In this document: positions 16,549 to 23,960 of the stretch, one piece after another
Layout of the letters: each line of letters opens with the position of its first letter
How positions within the stretch are numbered: the stretch's first letter is position 1
From: Streptomyces albofaciens JCM 4342
GTDB taxonomy: Bacteria > Actinomycetota > Actinomycetes > Streptomycetales > Streptomycetaceae
DNA length: 64,000 bases
Assembly: GCF_008634025.1 (NCBI RefSeq)
Contig: NZ_PDCM01000002.1
Location: 4,430,618-4,494,617, forward strand
Reading direction: 5' to 3'
Notes under the pieces: generated by a model
Told to the model about the DNA's origin: nothing
Seen by the model: only the letters and a program-made list of their open reading frames with translations
Databases searched by the model: none
Translations under genes and position numbers: made by a program

Positions 16549-16572
16549 AAAAGAAGAAGTGCGGAGGTGCCC

Positions 16573-17043
16573 ATGGCCGCTCAGAGTCAGTACGAGGAGC
16601 TGGCCCGGCAGCTCAGTGCCATCGGCGCCGTCAAGCGGGAGATGGGGCGGATCCTGCCGCCCGACTGTCCGCCCGCCTCGGCCGGGGTGCTCACGCTGCT
16701 CGACCGGTACGGCGAGATGCGGATGAGCAAGCTGGCGGAGCTGCTGGCGATCGACATGTCGGTCACCAGCCGGCATGTGGCGCACGTCGCCGAGCGCGGC
16801 TGGATCGAGCGGCAGCCCGATCCGCAGGACAAGCGGTCGCGGCTGCTGCGGCTGACACCGAGTGGCCGGCTGCTCCTCGCGGAGCTCTCCGAACGCTACA
16901 CAGCATCACTCGCCCGGTACCTGGACGACTGGTCCGACAGCGACGTCGGCCGGCTGAACGAGTTGCTCGCCCGGCTCCGCACGAGCTTCGGCGACTGCCG
17001 GACCCGGGCGCACCACGAAACGACCCGCACACCCGCGGAATGA
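16573..17043 (+). CDS. MarR-family regulator of the efflux operon
   Basis: 156-aa MarR protein with the winged-helix core RMSKLAELLAIDMSVTSRHVAHVAERGWIERQPDPQDKRSRLL (quoted in part), including the wing Asp-Lys-Arg. Dimerisation helices lie at both ends. The ATG follows GGAGG by five bases. The efflux gene starts 12 bp after its stop, so they are co-transcribed. The GTTGC/GCAAC repeat just upstream is a likely autoregulatory operator. The ligand is presumably a substrate of the adjacent pump. Confidence 0.9.
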   Translation: MAAQSQYEELARQLSAIGAVKREMGRILPPDCPPASAGVLTLLDRYGEMRMSKLAELLAIDMSVTSRHVAHVAERGWIERQPDPQDKRSRLLRLTPSGRLLLAELSERYTASLARYLDDWSDSDVGRLNELLARLRTSFGDCRTRAHHETTRTPAE

Positions 17044-17054
17044 AAAGGAACTAC

Positions 17055-19628
17055 ATGGCTACGACCACACCATCCGGTGTGCGGGGCGGCCACGCCAAGC
17101 ACGGGGGCCACCCGGCTCCCGACGGGGCGCCCATGTCGCACCGTCAGATCATGGAGGCGATATCCGGGCTGCTGCTCGGCATGTTCGTCGCCATCCTGTC
17201 CTCGACGATCGTCTCGAACGCGCTGCCCGAGATCATCCATGACCTCAAGGGCGGCCAGAGCGCCTACACCTGGGTCGTGACCGCGTCGCTGCTGGCGATG
17301 ACCGCGGCCACCCCGCTGTGGGGCAAGCTCTCCGACCTGTTCAGCAAGAAGCTGCTGGTGCAGGTCGCCCTGGTGATCTACGTGGCGGGCTCGGTGGTGG
17401 CCGGTCTGTCGCAGAACGCGGGCATGCTGATCGCGTGCCGCGTCGTCCAGGGCATAGGCGTGGGCGGTCTGTCCGCGCTGGCCCAGATCGTCATGGCCGC
17501 GATGATCTCCCCGCGCGAGCGCGGGCGGTACAGCGGCTACATCGGCGCGACCTTCGCGGTCGCCACGGTCGGCGGCCCGCTGCTGGGCGGCGTCATCACC
17601 GACACCAGCTGGATGGGCTGGCGCTGGTGCTTCTACGTCGGCGTGCCGTTCGCGGTGATCGCCCTGATCGTCCTCCAGAAGACCCTGAAGCTGCCCGTGG
17701 TCAAGCGGGACGTCAAGGTCGACTGGGCGGGTGCCTTCTTCATCAGCGCGGCGGTCTCGCTGCTGCTGGTGTGGGTGACGCTGGCCGGTGACAAGTACGA
17801 CTGGATCTCCTGGCAGACCTTCGCCATGGTCGGCGGCTCGATCGTGCTGGGCGCGATCTTCGTCTTCGTGGAGTCCAGGGCGAGCGAGCCGATCGTCCCG
17901 CTGCGGCTGTTCCGCAACAAGACGATCACCCTCGCGTCGCTGGCCTCGCTGTTCGTCGGTATCGCGATGTTCTCCGGCACCGTCTTCTTCAGCCAGTACT
18001 TCCAGCTGGCGCGGGACAAGTCCCCGACGATGTCCGGGATCATGACGATCCCGATGATCGGTGGCCTGTTCGTCTCCTCGACCGTTTCCGGTCAGATCAT
18101 CACCAAGACCGGCAAGTGGAAGGCGTGGCTGGTCTCCGGTGGCGTGCTGGTGACCGCCGGCCTGGGCCTGCTGGGCACCATCCGCTACGACACCGAGTAC
18201 TGGCACATCGCGATCTTCATGGCGCTGATGGGCCTCGGCATCGGCATGATGATGCAGAACCTGGTGCTGTGCACGCAGAACCAGGTCGCCCCGCAGGACC
18301 TCGGCTCCGCCTCCTCCGTCGTGACCTTCTTCCGCTCCCTCGGTGGCGCGGTGGGCGTCTCGGCGCTCGGCGCGGTGCTCGCCAACCGGGTCACGCACTA
18401 CGTCAAGGACGGCGTGCAGGAGCTCGGCCCGCAGGCCGCGGCGAAGTTCGCCCAGGGCGGCGCCGGCTCCGGCGGCGGTGGCATCCCGGACCTGGACGCC
18501 CTCCCGGCACCGTTCCGGACGATCATGGAGAGCGCCTACGGGCACGGCGTCGGCGACGTCTTCCTGTACGCGGCTCCGTGCGCGCTGCTCGCCTTCCTGC
18601 TGACGCTATTCATCAAGGAGGTCGCGCTGAAGACCCAGGGCGGCATGGCGCAGGCCGCGACCCCCGAGGCCGAGCCGGCCGCCGCGGCCGCCCAGGCAGC
18701 GGCGCAGCCGCAGCCCGAGCCCGCCCTGGTGGGCGCGGGTGCCCCGGCGGGCCAGGACGGCAACGGCACGGCGCCCTCCTGGGCGCAGCAGCCGGCGGCG
18801 GCCACCGCCACGCAGCCGCTGGCGGCGTACGCCTCGGCGGGCGGCGGTGACGAGGTCCCGGCCGGTCCGGCGATCCACGGCTCCGTACGCAACGCGGAGG
18901 GCCACCCGGTCGCGAACTCCGCGGTCACACTGATCTCGCTCAGCGGGCGCCAGCTCGGCCGCTCGGTGGTCGAGGCCAACGGCTCGTACGTGCTGAACGC
19001 CCCCGGCGCCGGTTCGTACGTGCTGATCGCGGCGGCCGACGGCCACCAGCCGCAGGCGTCCACGGTCGTCGTCGGCGAGCAGGCCCTCGCCTACGACATC
19101 CTGCTCAGCGGCACCAGCGGCCTGGGCGGCCAGGTCCGCAGCGCGGTCACCGGCGAGCCGGTGGCGGACGCGATGGTCGTGGTCACGGACGTACGCGGCG
19201 AGGTGCTGGCCACCGGCAAGACCGCGCCGGAGGGTTACTTCTCCTTCGACGAGCTGGCCCCCGGCACGTACACCATCGCCGTCAACGCGGCCGACTTCCG
19301 GCCGACGGCGCTGCCGGTCGAGGTCGGCGGCCAGGGCACGACCCGGATCGAGATCGAGCTGCTGTCCGGCGCCCGGGTGCAGGGCGTCGTACGGGCGGGA
19401 GCCGAGCGGCGGCCGCTGCCGGACGCGCGGGTCACCCTCGTGGACGCAGCGGGCAACGTCGTGGCCACCTCCACCACCGGTGAGGACGGCGCGTACGCCT
19501 TCACCGACCTGGACGCGGGCGACTACACGGTCATCGCGAGCGGCTACCCGCCGGTCGCCAACGGCCTGACGGTCGACGCGCGCGGGGTCGACGGCTACGA
19601 CGTCGAGCTCGCCCACCCCGGCGAGTGA
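17055..19628 (+). CDS. DHA2-type drug efflux pump fused to carboxypeptidase-regulatory-like repeats
   Basis: 857-aa protein. Residues about 30-540 are a 14-helix MFS transporter of the EmrB/QacA (DHA2) family; motif A is GKLSDLFSKK and motif C is AVATVGGPLLGG. A low-complexity Ala/Pro/Gln linker (about 540-610) follows. The last 245 residues contain three tandem beta-sandwich repeats of the carboxypeptidase-regulatory/Cna-B type: GSVRNAEGHPVANSAVTLI, GQVRSAVTGEPVADAMVVV and GVVRAGAERRPLPDARVTL. After a 14-helix pump the C-terminus is expected in the cytoplasm, which is unusual for such domains. It is preceded by marR (12 bp) and followed by a YceI gene carrying the same kind of domain. The substrate is unknown; the fusion is the odd feature. 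Confidence 0.88.
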   Translation: MATTTPSGVRGGHAKHGGHPAPDGAPMSHRQIMEAISGLLLGMFVAILSSTIVSNALPEIIHDLKGGQSAYTWVVTASLLAMTAATPLWGKLSDLFSKKLLVQVALVIYVAGSVVAGLSQNAGMLIACRVVQGIGVGGLSALAQIVMAAMISPRERGRYSGYIGATFAVATVGGPLLGGVITDTSWMGWRWCFYVGVPFAVIALIVLQKTLKLPVVKRDVKVDWAGAFFISAAVSLLLVWVTLAGDKYDWISWQTFAMVGGSIVLGAIFVFVESRASEPIVPLRLFRNKTITLASLASLFVGIAMFSGTVFFSQYFQLARDKSPTMSGIMTIPMIGGLFVSSTVSGQIITKTGKWKAWLVSGGVLVTAGLGLLGTIRYDTEYWHIAIFMALMGLGIGMMMQNLVLCTQNQVAPQDLGSASSVVTFFRSLGGAVGVSALGAVLANRVTHYVKDGVQELGPQAAAKFAQGGAGSGGGGIPDLDALPAPFRTIMESAYGHGVGDVFLYAAPCALLAFLLTLFIKEVALKTQGGMAQAATPEAEPAAAAAQAAAQPQPEPALVGAGAPAGQDGNGTAPSWAQQPAAATATQPLAAYASAGGGDEVPAGPAIHGSVRNAEGHPVANSAVTLISLSGRQLGRSVVEANGSYVLNAPGAGSYVLIAAADGHQPQASTVVVGEQALAYDILLSGTSGLGGQVRSAVTGEPVADAMVVVTDVRGEVLATGKTAPEGYFSFDELAPGTYTIAVNAADFRPTALPVEVGGQGTTRIEIELLSGARVQGVVRAGAERRPLPDARVTLVDAAGNVVATSTTGEDGAYAFTDLDAGDYTVIASGYPPVANGLTVDARGVDGYDVELAHPGE

Positions 19629-19855
19629 TCCCGGGCCCGGGGGCCGGCCGTACGGCGGCGGCCCCCGGGGCCCCGGAGCGACCGGTGCGACCGGTGCGCC
19701 CCGGGGGACGAGACCCCGGTCCGCGGTGGCCTTCTGAGCGGAAAGGCCCGCGGACCGGACCCCAGGGCTCCGGCGGCGGTACGCGCACAGGCAGGGGACG
19801 GCCTGCGTGCCGCCGCCCGGAGCCCGACATGTGAGAGGCGAGAACGGGAGTGGGA

Positions 19856-20716
19856 ATGACTTCGACGGGCGCGGCAGCGGCGGGACCGGCCAAGGGAGCG
19901 GGCGTCCGCGCGCAGGTCCGTACACGGGACGGCTGGGCGGTGCAGCACGCGGTGCTGACCGTCACCGACATGACCGGCACCCAGGTGCTGCGTGCGGCGG
20001 CCGACGAGGACGGCGTCGTACGGGACGCGCAACCGCTGGCCCCCGGCCCGTACACGGTGATCGTGACGGCGGTCGGCTACGCGCCGGTGGCCTCCAGCGC
20101 GATCGTGACGGCGAGCGGCCGGATGGACGTCGGCACCGTGGTGCTGGCGCGGCAGGGCGGCGCCGAGCTGCCGCCGCCCGGGGCCTGGACCATCGACCCG
20201 ATGCACTCGACGGTCGCGGCGACCGCCCAGCACCTGGGCATCACCAGCGTGCACGGCCGCTTCCTGGACTTCGCGGGACGCATCGAGATCGCCGAGGACC
20301 TGGAGAAGTCGTCGGTCGAGGCGGTCATAAAGACGGCGTCGATCGACACCGGCAACGGGATGCGCGACGGGCACCTGCGCACCGGGGACTTCCTGGACGT
20401 CGAGCAGTACCCGGAGATGACCTACCGCAGCACCGGCCTGGAGCCGGCCGGACCGGACCGCTGGACCGTGCACGGCGAGCTGTCGCTGCGCGGTGTGGTC
20501 CGCCCGGTGGACCTGGACCTGAGCTACCTCGGTACGGGCCCGGACCCGTGGGGCGGCGTGCGGGCGGCCTTCAACGCCACCGCGGAGCTGCGCCGCGAGG
20601 ACTTCAAGATGAACTACAACCAGGTCGTCGCCGCCGGCATCGCCGCGATCGGCACGACGCTGCGCGTGGAACTGGACATCCAGGCCGTACAGGGCGAGAC
20701 GCTGCCCACGGCCTGA
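19856..20716 (+). CDS. YceI-domain protein with an N-terminal carboxypeptidase-regulatory-like domain
   Basis: 286 aa. Residues about 15-100 repeat the beta-sandwich seen in the pump upstream (VRTRDGWAVQHAVLTVTD, then VVRDAQPLAPGPYTVIVTAVGY). Residues about 110-286 are a YceI lipocalin-like domain: WTIDPMHSTVAATAQHLGITSVHGRF, then MRDGHLRTGDFLDVEQYPEMTY. YceI proteins bind isoprenoid or other lipids in a beta-barrel. There is no signal peptide, which is unusual because many YceI proteins are periplasmic. GGGAG lies ahead of the ATG. It is the third gene of the marR-pump operon, so a role in handling a hydrophobic pump substrate is a reasonable inference. Confidence 0.87.
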   Translation: MTSTGAAAAGPAKGAGVRAQVRTRDGWAVQHAVLTVTDMTGTQVLRAAADEDGVVRDAQPLAPGPYTVIVTAVGYAPVASSAIVTASGRMDVGTVVLARQGGAELPPPGAWTIDPMHSTVAATAQHLGITSVHGRFLDFAGRIEIAEDLEKSSVEAVIKTASIDTGNGMRDGHLRTGDFLDVEQYPEMTYRSTGLEPAGPDRWTVHGELSLRGVVRPVDLDLSYLGTGPDPWGGVRAAFNATAELRREDFKMNYNQVVAAGIAAIGTTLRVELDIQAVQGETLPTA

Positions 20717-20752
20717 CGACCCGGCCCCAGACCCCCGACCGGGGCCGTACGC

Positions 20753-20795
20753 GACGGTGCCCCGCCCTTTGCACTGCAAGGGGCGGGGCACCGTC
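20753..20795. terminator. Strong bidirectional terminator
   Basis: A perfect 15-bp inverted repeat (20753-20767 with 20781-20795) lies between the convergent YceI and chaplin genes. Confidence 0.85.
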
Positions 20796-20810
20796 GTGCA
20801 GGGCAACCCG

Positions 20811-21047
20811 TCAGTTGGTCTTGCACTTGTTGCCCGTGGCGGGGTTGAGCAGCCCGATGACGTCGATGGTGTTGCCACAGATCGGGATGCCGACGTCGAT
20901 CGGGACCTGGATGGCGTTGCCGGACAGGATGCCCGGCGAGTTGGCGACCTTGGCACCCGCCCCCGCGTCGGCGGCGGCGGTGCCGACGCTGCCGAGGACG
21001 GCGGCGACGGTCAGGACACCCGCGCTGATGGCAGTACGAACGCGCAT
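20811..21047 (-). CDS. Short chaplin
   Basis: 78-aa secreted protein. The signal peptide MRVRTAISAGVLTVAAVLGS...TAAAD precedes one chaplin domain: NSPGILSGNAIQVPIDVGIP, then ICGNTIDVIGLLNPATGNKC with the two conserved Cys that form the intramolecular disulfide. There is no sorting signal, so it belongs to the short chaplins (ChpD-H type). These assemble into amyloid-like fibrils on aerial hyphae and spores, lowering surface tension. GGAG lies ahead of the ATG. The shared strong terminator separates it from the pump operon. Confidence 0.93.
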   Translation of the reverse strand: MRVRTAISAGVLTVAAVLGSVGTAAADAGAGAKVANSPGILSGNAIQVPIDVGIPICGNTIDVIGLLNPATGNKCKTN

Positions 21048-21249
21048 ATGGAGCTCCTTACGCTGCGCTGAGAAATGATCAGAAAAGAGGTTCACGCAGC
21101 GGCGGTCATAAAAACCGACAGGACGGCCGATCCCCACGTTCGGCGGGACCGCTTCACGCGTCCGGACGCGCGGGGCGCACACGACGGCGTGGGGGGTGAT
21201 AGGGGGCGCGTGGGGGGGCGCAGGGGGCGCGTTCCGCTCCCGGCGGGCG

Positions 21250-21312
21250 CCGTTCCGGGCCGCCGTTCCGGGCCGCCGTTCCGGGCCGCCGTTCCGAGCG
21301 CCGTTCGAGCGG
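21250..21312. repeat. 13-bp tandem repeat, about five units
   Basis: CCGTTCCGGGCCG is repeated exactly three times and then twice in degenerate form (21250-21312), between the chaplin promoter region and the end of the TetR gene. Confidence 0.8.
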
Positions 21313-21352
21313 TCTTTCCGTTGACGGCCTCCCGCCGGCGGCCCCCCGGCTC

Positions 21353-22159
21353 CTATCCGGCGCCGTCCCGATCCGTCGCCTCCCCGTTCCGCGCGCGCTC
21401 CCGCTCCCGCATCGCCTCGATGCCCGCGATCTGGAGTTCGAGGGCGAAGGCGAAGTCGTTCTCCAGCATCTGCTCGGCCGTCAGCCCCTTTCGCGCGTAC
21501 ACCGCCTTGACGGACAGCTCCATCGTCTCGGCGAACTCCGGGCGGTCCCGTACGGCGCCCACGACCTGCTGGAAGTACTCGTCCAGGGTGGAGCCCTCGG
21601 CCCGGCAGCGGGCGCGGTGCAGGCCCTGGATGGTGCAGAAGCCGTAGACGAACTGGAAGACCGCCGCCAGCGCCCCGGACGTCGACTCCTTCGACAGGCC
21701 GCTGCGCGCCATCACCCGCAGGGTCGCGTTGGAGAAGGCCATCGAGTGCGGCCCGAAGTTGATGTACTCCCCCAGCAACCTCGGTACCCAGGGGTGGGCG
21801 AGCAGCATGGTGCGGTATTCGGTGGCGAGGTGGCGCAGCTGGTCGCGCCAGTCGGCGTCCTCGTCGGACTCGTCGGGCAGGTCGATCTCGCCGGCCGCCG
21901 CGTCCATGGCCAGTTCCAGCAGGTCGTCCTTGGTGTCGACGTACCAGTAGACGGACATGGCGGTGACGCCCAGCTCGGCGGCGAGGCGGCGCATGGAGAA
22001 CTTCGCCAGGCCCTCGGCGTCCAGCAGCCGGACCGTGGCCGCGACGATCTTGTCGAGGTCCAGTCCGGCCGGCTGGTCCGCCTTCCGTTTCACCGGGGGG
22101 CGCTCCGCCAGCCATACGCTCTTCGGCTGTTTCCCGGCGCGGCCCGAAGTCGCGGCCAT
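21353..22159 (-). CDS. TetR-family regulator of the adjacent MFS pump
   Basis: 268-aa TetR protein. The HTH is AEGLAKFSMRRLAAELGVTAMSVYWYVDTKDDLL (in part), with the TetR_C_1-type ligand domain behind it, the class that includes tetracycline and actinorhodin repressors. It lies 42 bp downstream of the MFS pump gene on the same strand and is probably co-transcribed with it. The inverted CCGTACAG repeats upstream of the pump gene are the likely operator, which would give negative feedback. Confidence 0.88.
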   Translation of the reverse strand: MAATSGRAGKQPKSVWLAERPPVKRKADQPAGLDLDKIVAATVRLLDAEGLAKFSMRRLAAELGVTAMSVYWYVDTKDDLLELAMDAAAGEIDLPDESDEDADWRDQLRHLATEYRTMLLAHPWVPRLLGEYINFGPHSMAFSNATLRVMARSGLSKESTSGALAAVFQFVYGFCTIQGLHRARCRAEGSTLDEYFQQVVGAVRDRPEFAETMELSVKAVYARKGLTAEQMLENDFAFALELQIAGIEAMRERERARNGEATDRDGAG

Positions 22160-22201
22160 CTCGCGCCCTCCCTTTCGTTACGCAGTGGTACGCGGTCGAT
22201 G

Positions 22202-23779
22202 CTATTCCGGCCGGGCGGGGGCCGGAGCCGGGTCCGTACCGTCCACGGGCACGTCCGCACGCGGCGCGCCGTCGTCCGGCGCCGTCCGGTCGCGCTCCGC
22301 GCGGCGCAGCAGGAACGCCGCGAGCAGACCGCCGAGGAAGACCGCCGCCGCGCCCACCAGTTGGCTGGTGCCGATACCGGAGGCGAACGCGTCGTGCACG
22401 GCCGCCCGGTCCGCGTCCGTACGGGCCAGGGCCAGCGCGGCGGGCAGCGAACCGGCGCCCAGCGCGACCGCCGGGAGCAGCGCGGCGAAGCGGGAATTGA
22501 GCACCGCGCCGAGGACCGCGACGCCCAGGCCCTGGCCGAACTCCATCAGCGTGCCGTTCACGCCCGCGCCCACCCCGGCCTTCTCCACCGGGATCGCGGA
22601 CATCACCGCGTTGGCCATGGCGGGCATCGCGAAGGCCACGCCGACGCCCATCACCAGCAGGCCGAGCAGCATGCCGCCGTAGCTGTCGCTGCCCAGGGTG
22701 GCGATGGCGGTCAGACCGGCGGCCAGCAGGGTCATCCCCGTAACGATCATGCCGGGGGTGCCCAGCCGGGGCATCAGCCGGGCGCTCAGGCCGCTGAAGT
22801 TCAGTACGACGACCATCAGCGCCAGCGGCGCCATCCGCAGCCCGGCCTCCAACGGGCCGTAACCGAGGACCAGTTGCAGGTGCTGGGTGAGCAGGAACAT
22901 CGAGCCGCCCAGGCCGAAGGCGACCAGGATGCCGCCGGAGACCGCGCCGATGAACCGGCTGTTGCGGAAGAAGTGCATGTCCAGCATCGGGTTCGGCACG
23001 CGCAGTTCCCAGAGCGCGAAGACGGTCAGGCCCACGATGCCGACGGCGGCGGAGGTCAGCACCCGGCCGGAGAGCCAGCCGCTGTCCGGCCCGGAGATGA
23101 TCGCGAAGACCACGCCCACCATGCCGATCATGGAGAGCAGCGCGCCGACCAGGTCGGGGCGGTCGCCGCTGGGGTTCTTCGACTCGGGGACCAGCCGCAG
23201 TACGGCGACCAGGCCGATCAGCGCGACCGGAATGTTGATCAGGAACAGCGCGCCCCACCAGAAGTGGGCCAGCAGCGAGCCGCCGATCAGCGGCCCGGCG
23301 GCGAAGCCGAGCGAGTTGACCGAGCTCCAGATGCCGATGGCCTTGGGGCGCTCGGCGTCGTCGAATATCTGCATCACGACGGCGAGCGTGGTCGTCATCA
23401 GCAGCGCGCCGCCGATGCCCATCCCGGCGCGGGCCGCGATCAGCTGGCCGGGCGACTGGGAGAGGGAGGCGGCGAGCGAGGCGACGCCGAACAGCACCAG
23501 GCCGAGGGCGAGCATCTTCTTGCGGCCGTAGCGGTCGGCGGCGTTGCCCGCGGTGAGCAGCAGGCCGGACTGGACCAGGGAGTACGCGTTGAGCATCCAC
23601 TGCACGTCGGCGGTGGTGGCGCCCATCTCCTCGGTGAGGGAGGGCACGGCGACGTTCAGGACGGTGTTGTCGAGCAGGACGGTCAGCTGCGCGAGGCAGA
23701 TGACGGCGAGGATGACCCAGCGGGCGGGATTGCGGGCCGGGCGCAAGGGGTCGGTGGCGTTGGGCGCCACGGAGGACAT
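22202..23779 (-). CDS. MFS (DHA2) multidrug efflux pump
   Basis: 525-aa 14-helix transporter. Motif A is NAADRYGRKKM, motif B lies near ARAGMGIGGALL, and motif C (antiporter signature) is NSLGFAAGPLIGGSLL. The long C-terminal hydrophilic tail is Pro/Asp-rich. It should export hydrophobic drugs in exchange for protons, as do EmrB/QacA relatives. The tetR gene follows on the same strand. CCGTACAG repeats lie 7-78 bp upstream of its start. Confidence 0.9.
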   Translation of the reverse strand: MSSVAPNATDPLRPARNPARWVILAVICLAQLTVLLDNTVLNVAVPSLTEEMGATTADVQWMLNAYSLVQSGLLLTAGNAADRYGRKKMLALGLVLFGVASLAASLSQSPGQLIAARAGMGIGGALLMTTTLAVVMQIFDDAERPKAIGIWSSVNSLGFAAGPLIGGSLLAHFWWGALFLINIPVALIGLVAVLRLVPESKNPSGDRPDLVGALLSMIGMVGVVFAIISGPDSGWLSGRVLTSAAVGIVGLTVFALWELRVPNPMLDMHFFRNSRFIGAVSGGILVAFGLGGSMFLLTQHLQLVLGYGPLEAGLRMAPLALMVVVLNFSGLSARLMPRLGTPGMIVTGMTLLAAGLTAIATLGSDSYGGMLLGLLVMGVGVAFAMPAMANAVMSAIPVEKAGVGAGVNGTLMEFGQGLGVAVLGAVLNSRFAALLPAVALGAGSLPAALALARTDADRAAVHDAFASGIGTSQLVGAAAVFLGGLLAAFLLRRAERDRTAPDDGAPRADVPVDGTDPAPAPARPE

Positions 23780-23785
23780 ACAGGC

Positions 23786-23857
23786 TCCCTGTACGGAGTG
23801 ATGCGAGCGGAAGAGCGGGACGCATACACCGTACAGGGAGCGTTATACGCCGTACAG
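23786..23857. promoter_or_regulatory. Operator repeats upstream of the MFS-tetR operon
   Basis: TCCCTGTACGG (23786-23796) is the exact inverse of CCGTACAGGGA (23829-23839). A direct repeat ATACRCCGTACAG occurs at 23824-23836 and 23845-23857. The three CCGTACAG arms form a likely TetR operator and promoter region. Confidence 0.65.
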
Positions 23858-23898
23858 TTTGTTTCGGCGGGGGGCGAAAGGGAGCTGAACGGTCCGTT

Positions 23899-23960
23899 CT
23901 TCACCTCAGGTCTTCACCTCAGGTCTTCACCTCAGGCCTTCACCTCAGGTCTTCACCTCA
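23899..23960. repeat. 13-bp tandem repeat containing a stop codon
   Basis: CTTCACCTCAGGT is repeated five times (one unit has GGC). The last unit contains the stop codon (complement of 23958-23960) of the GT39 gene, so changes in copy number would leave the coding end unchanged. Confidence 0.88.
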
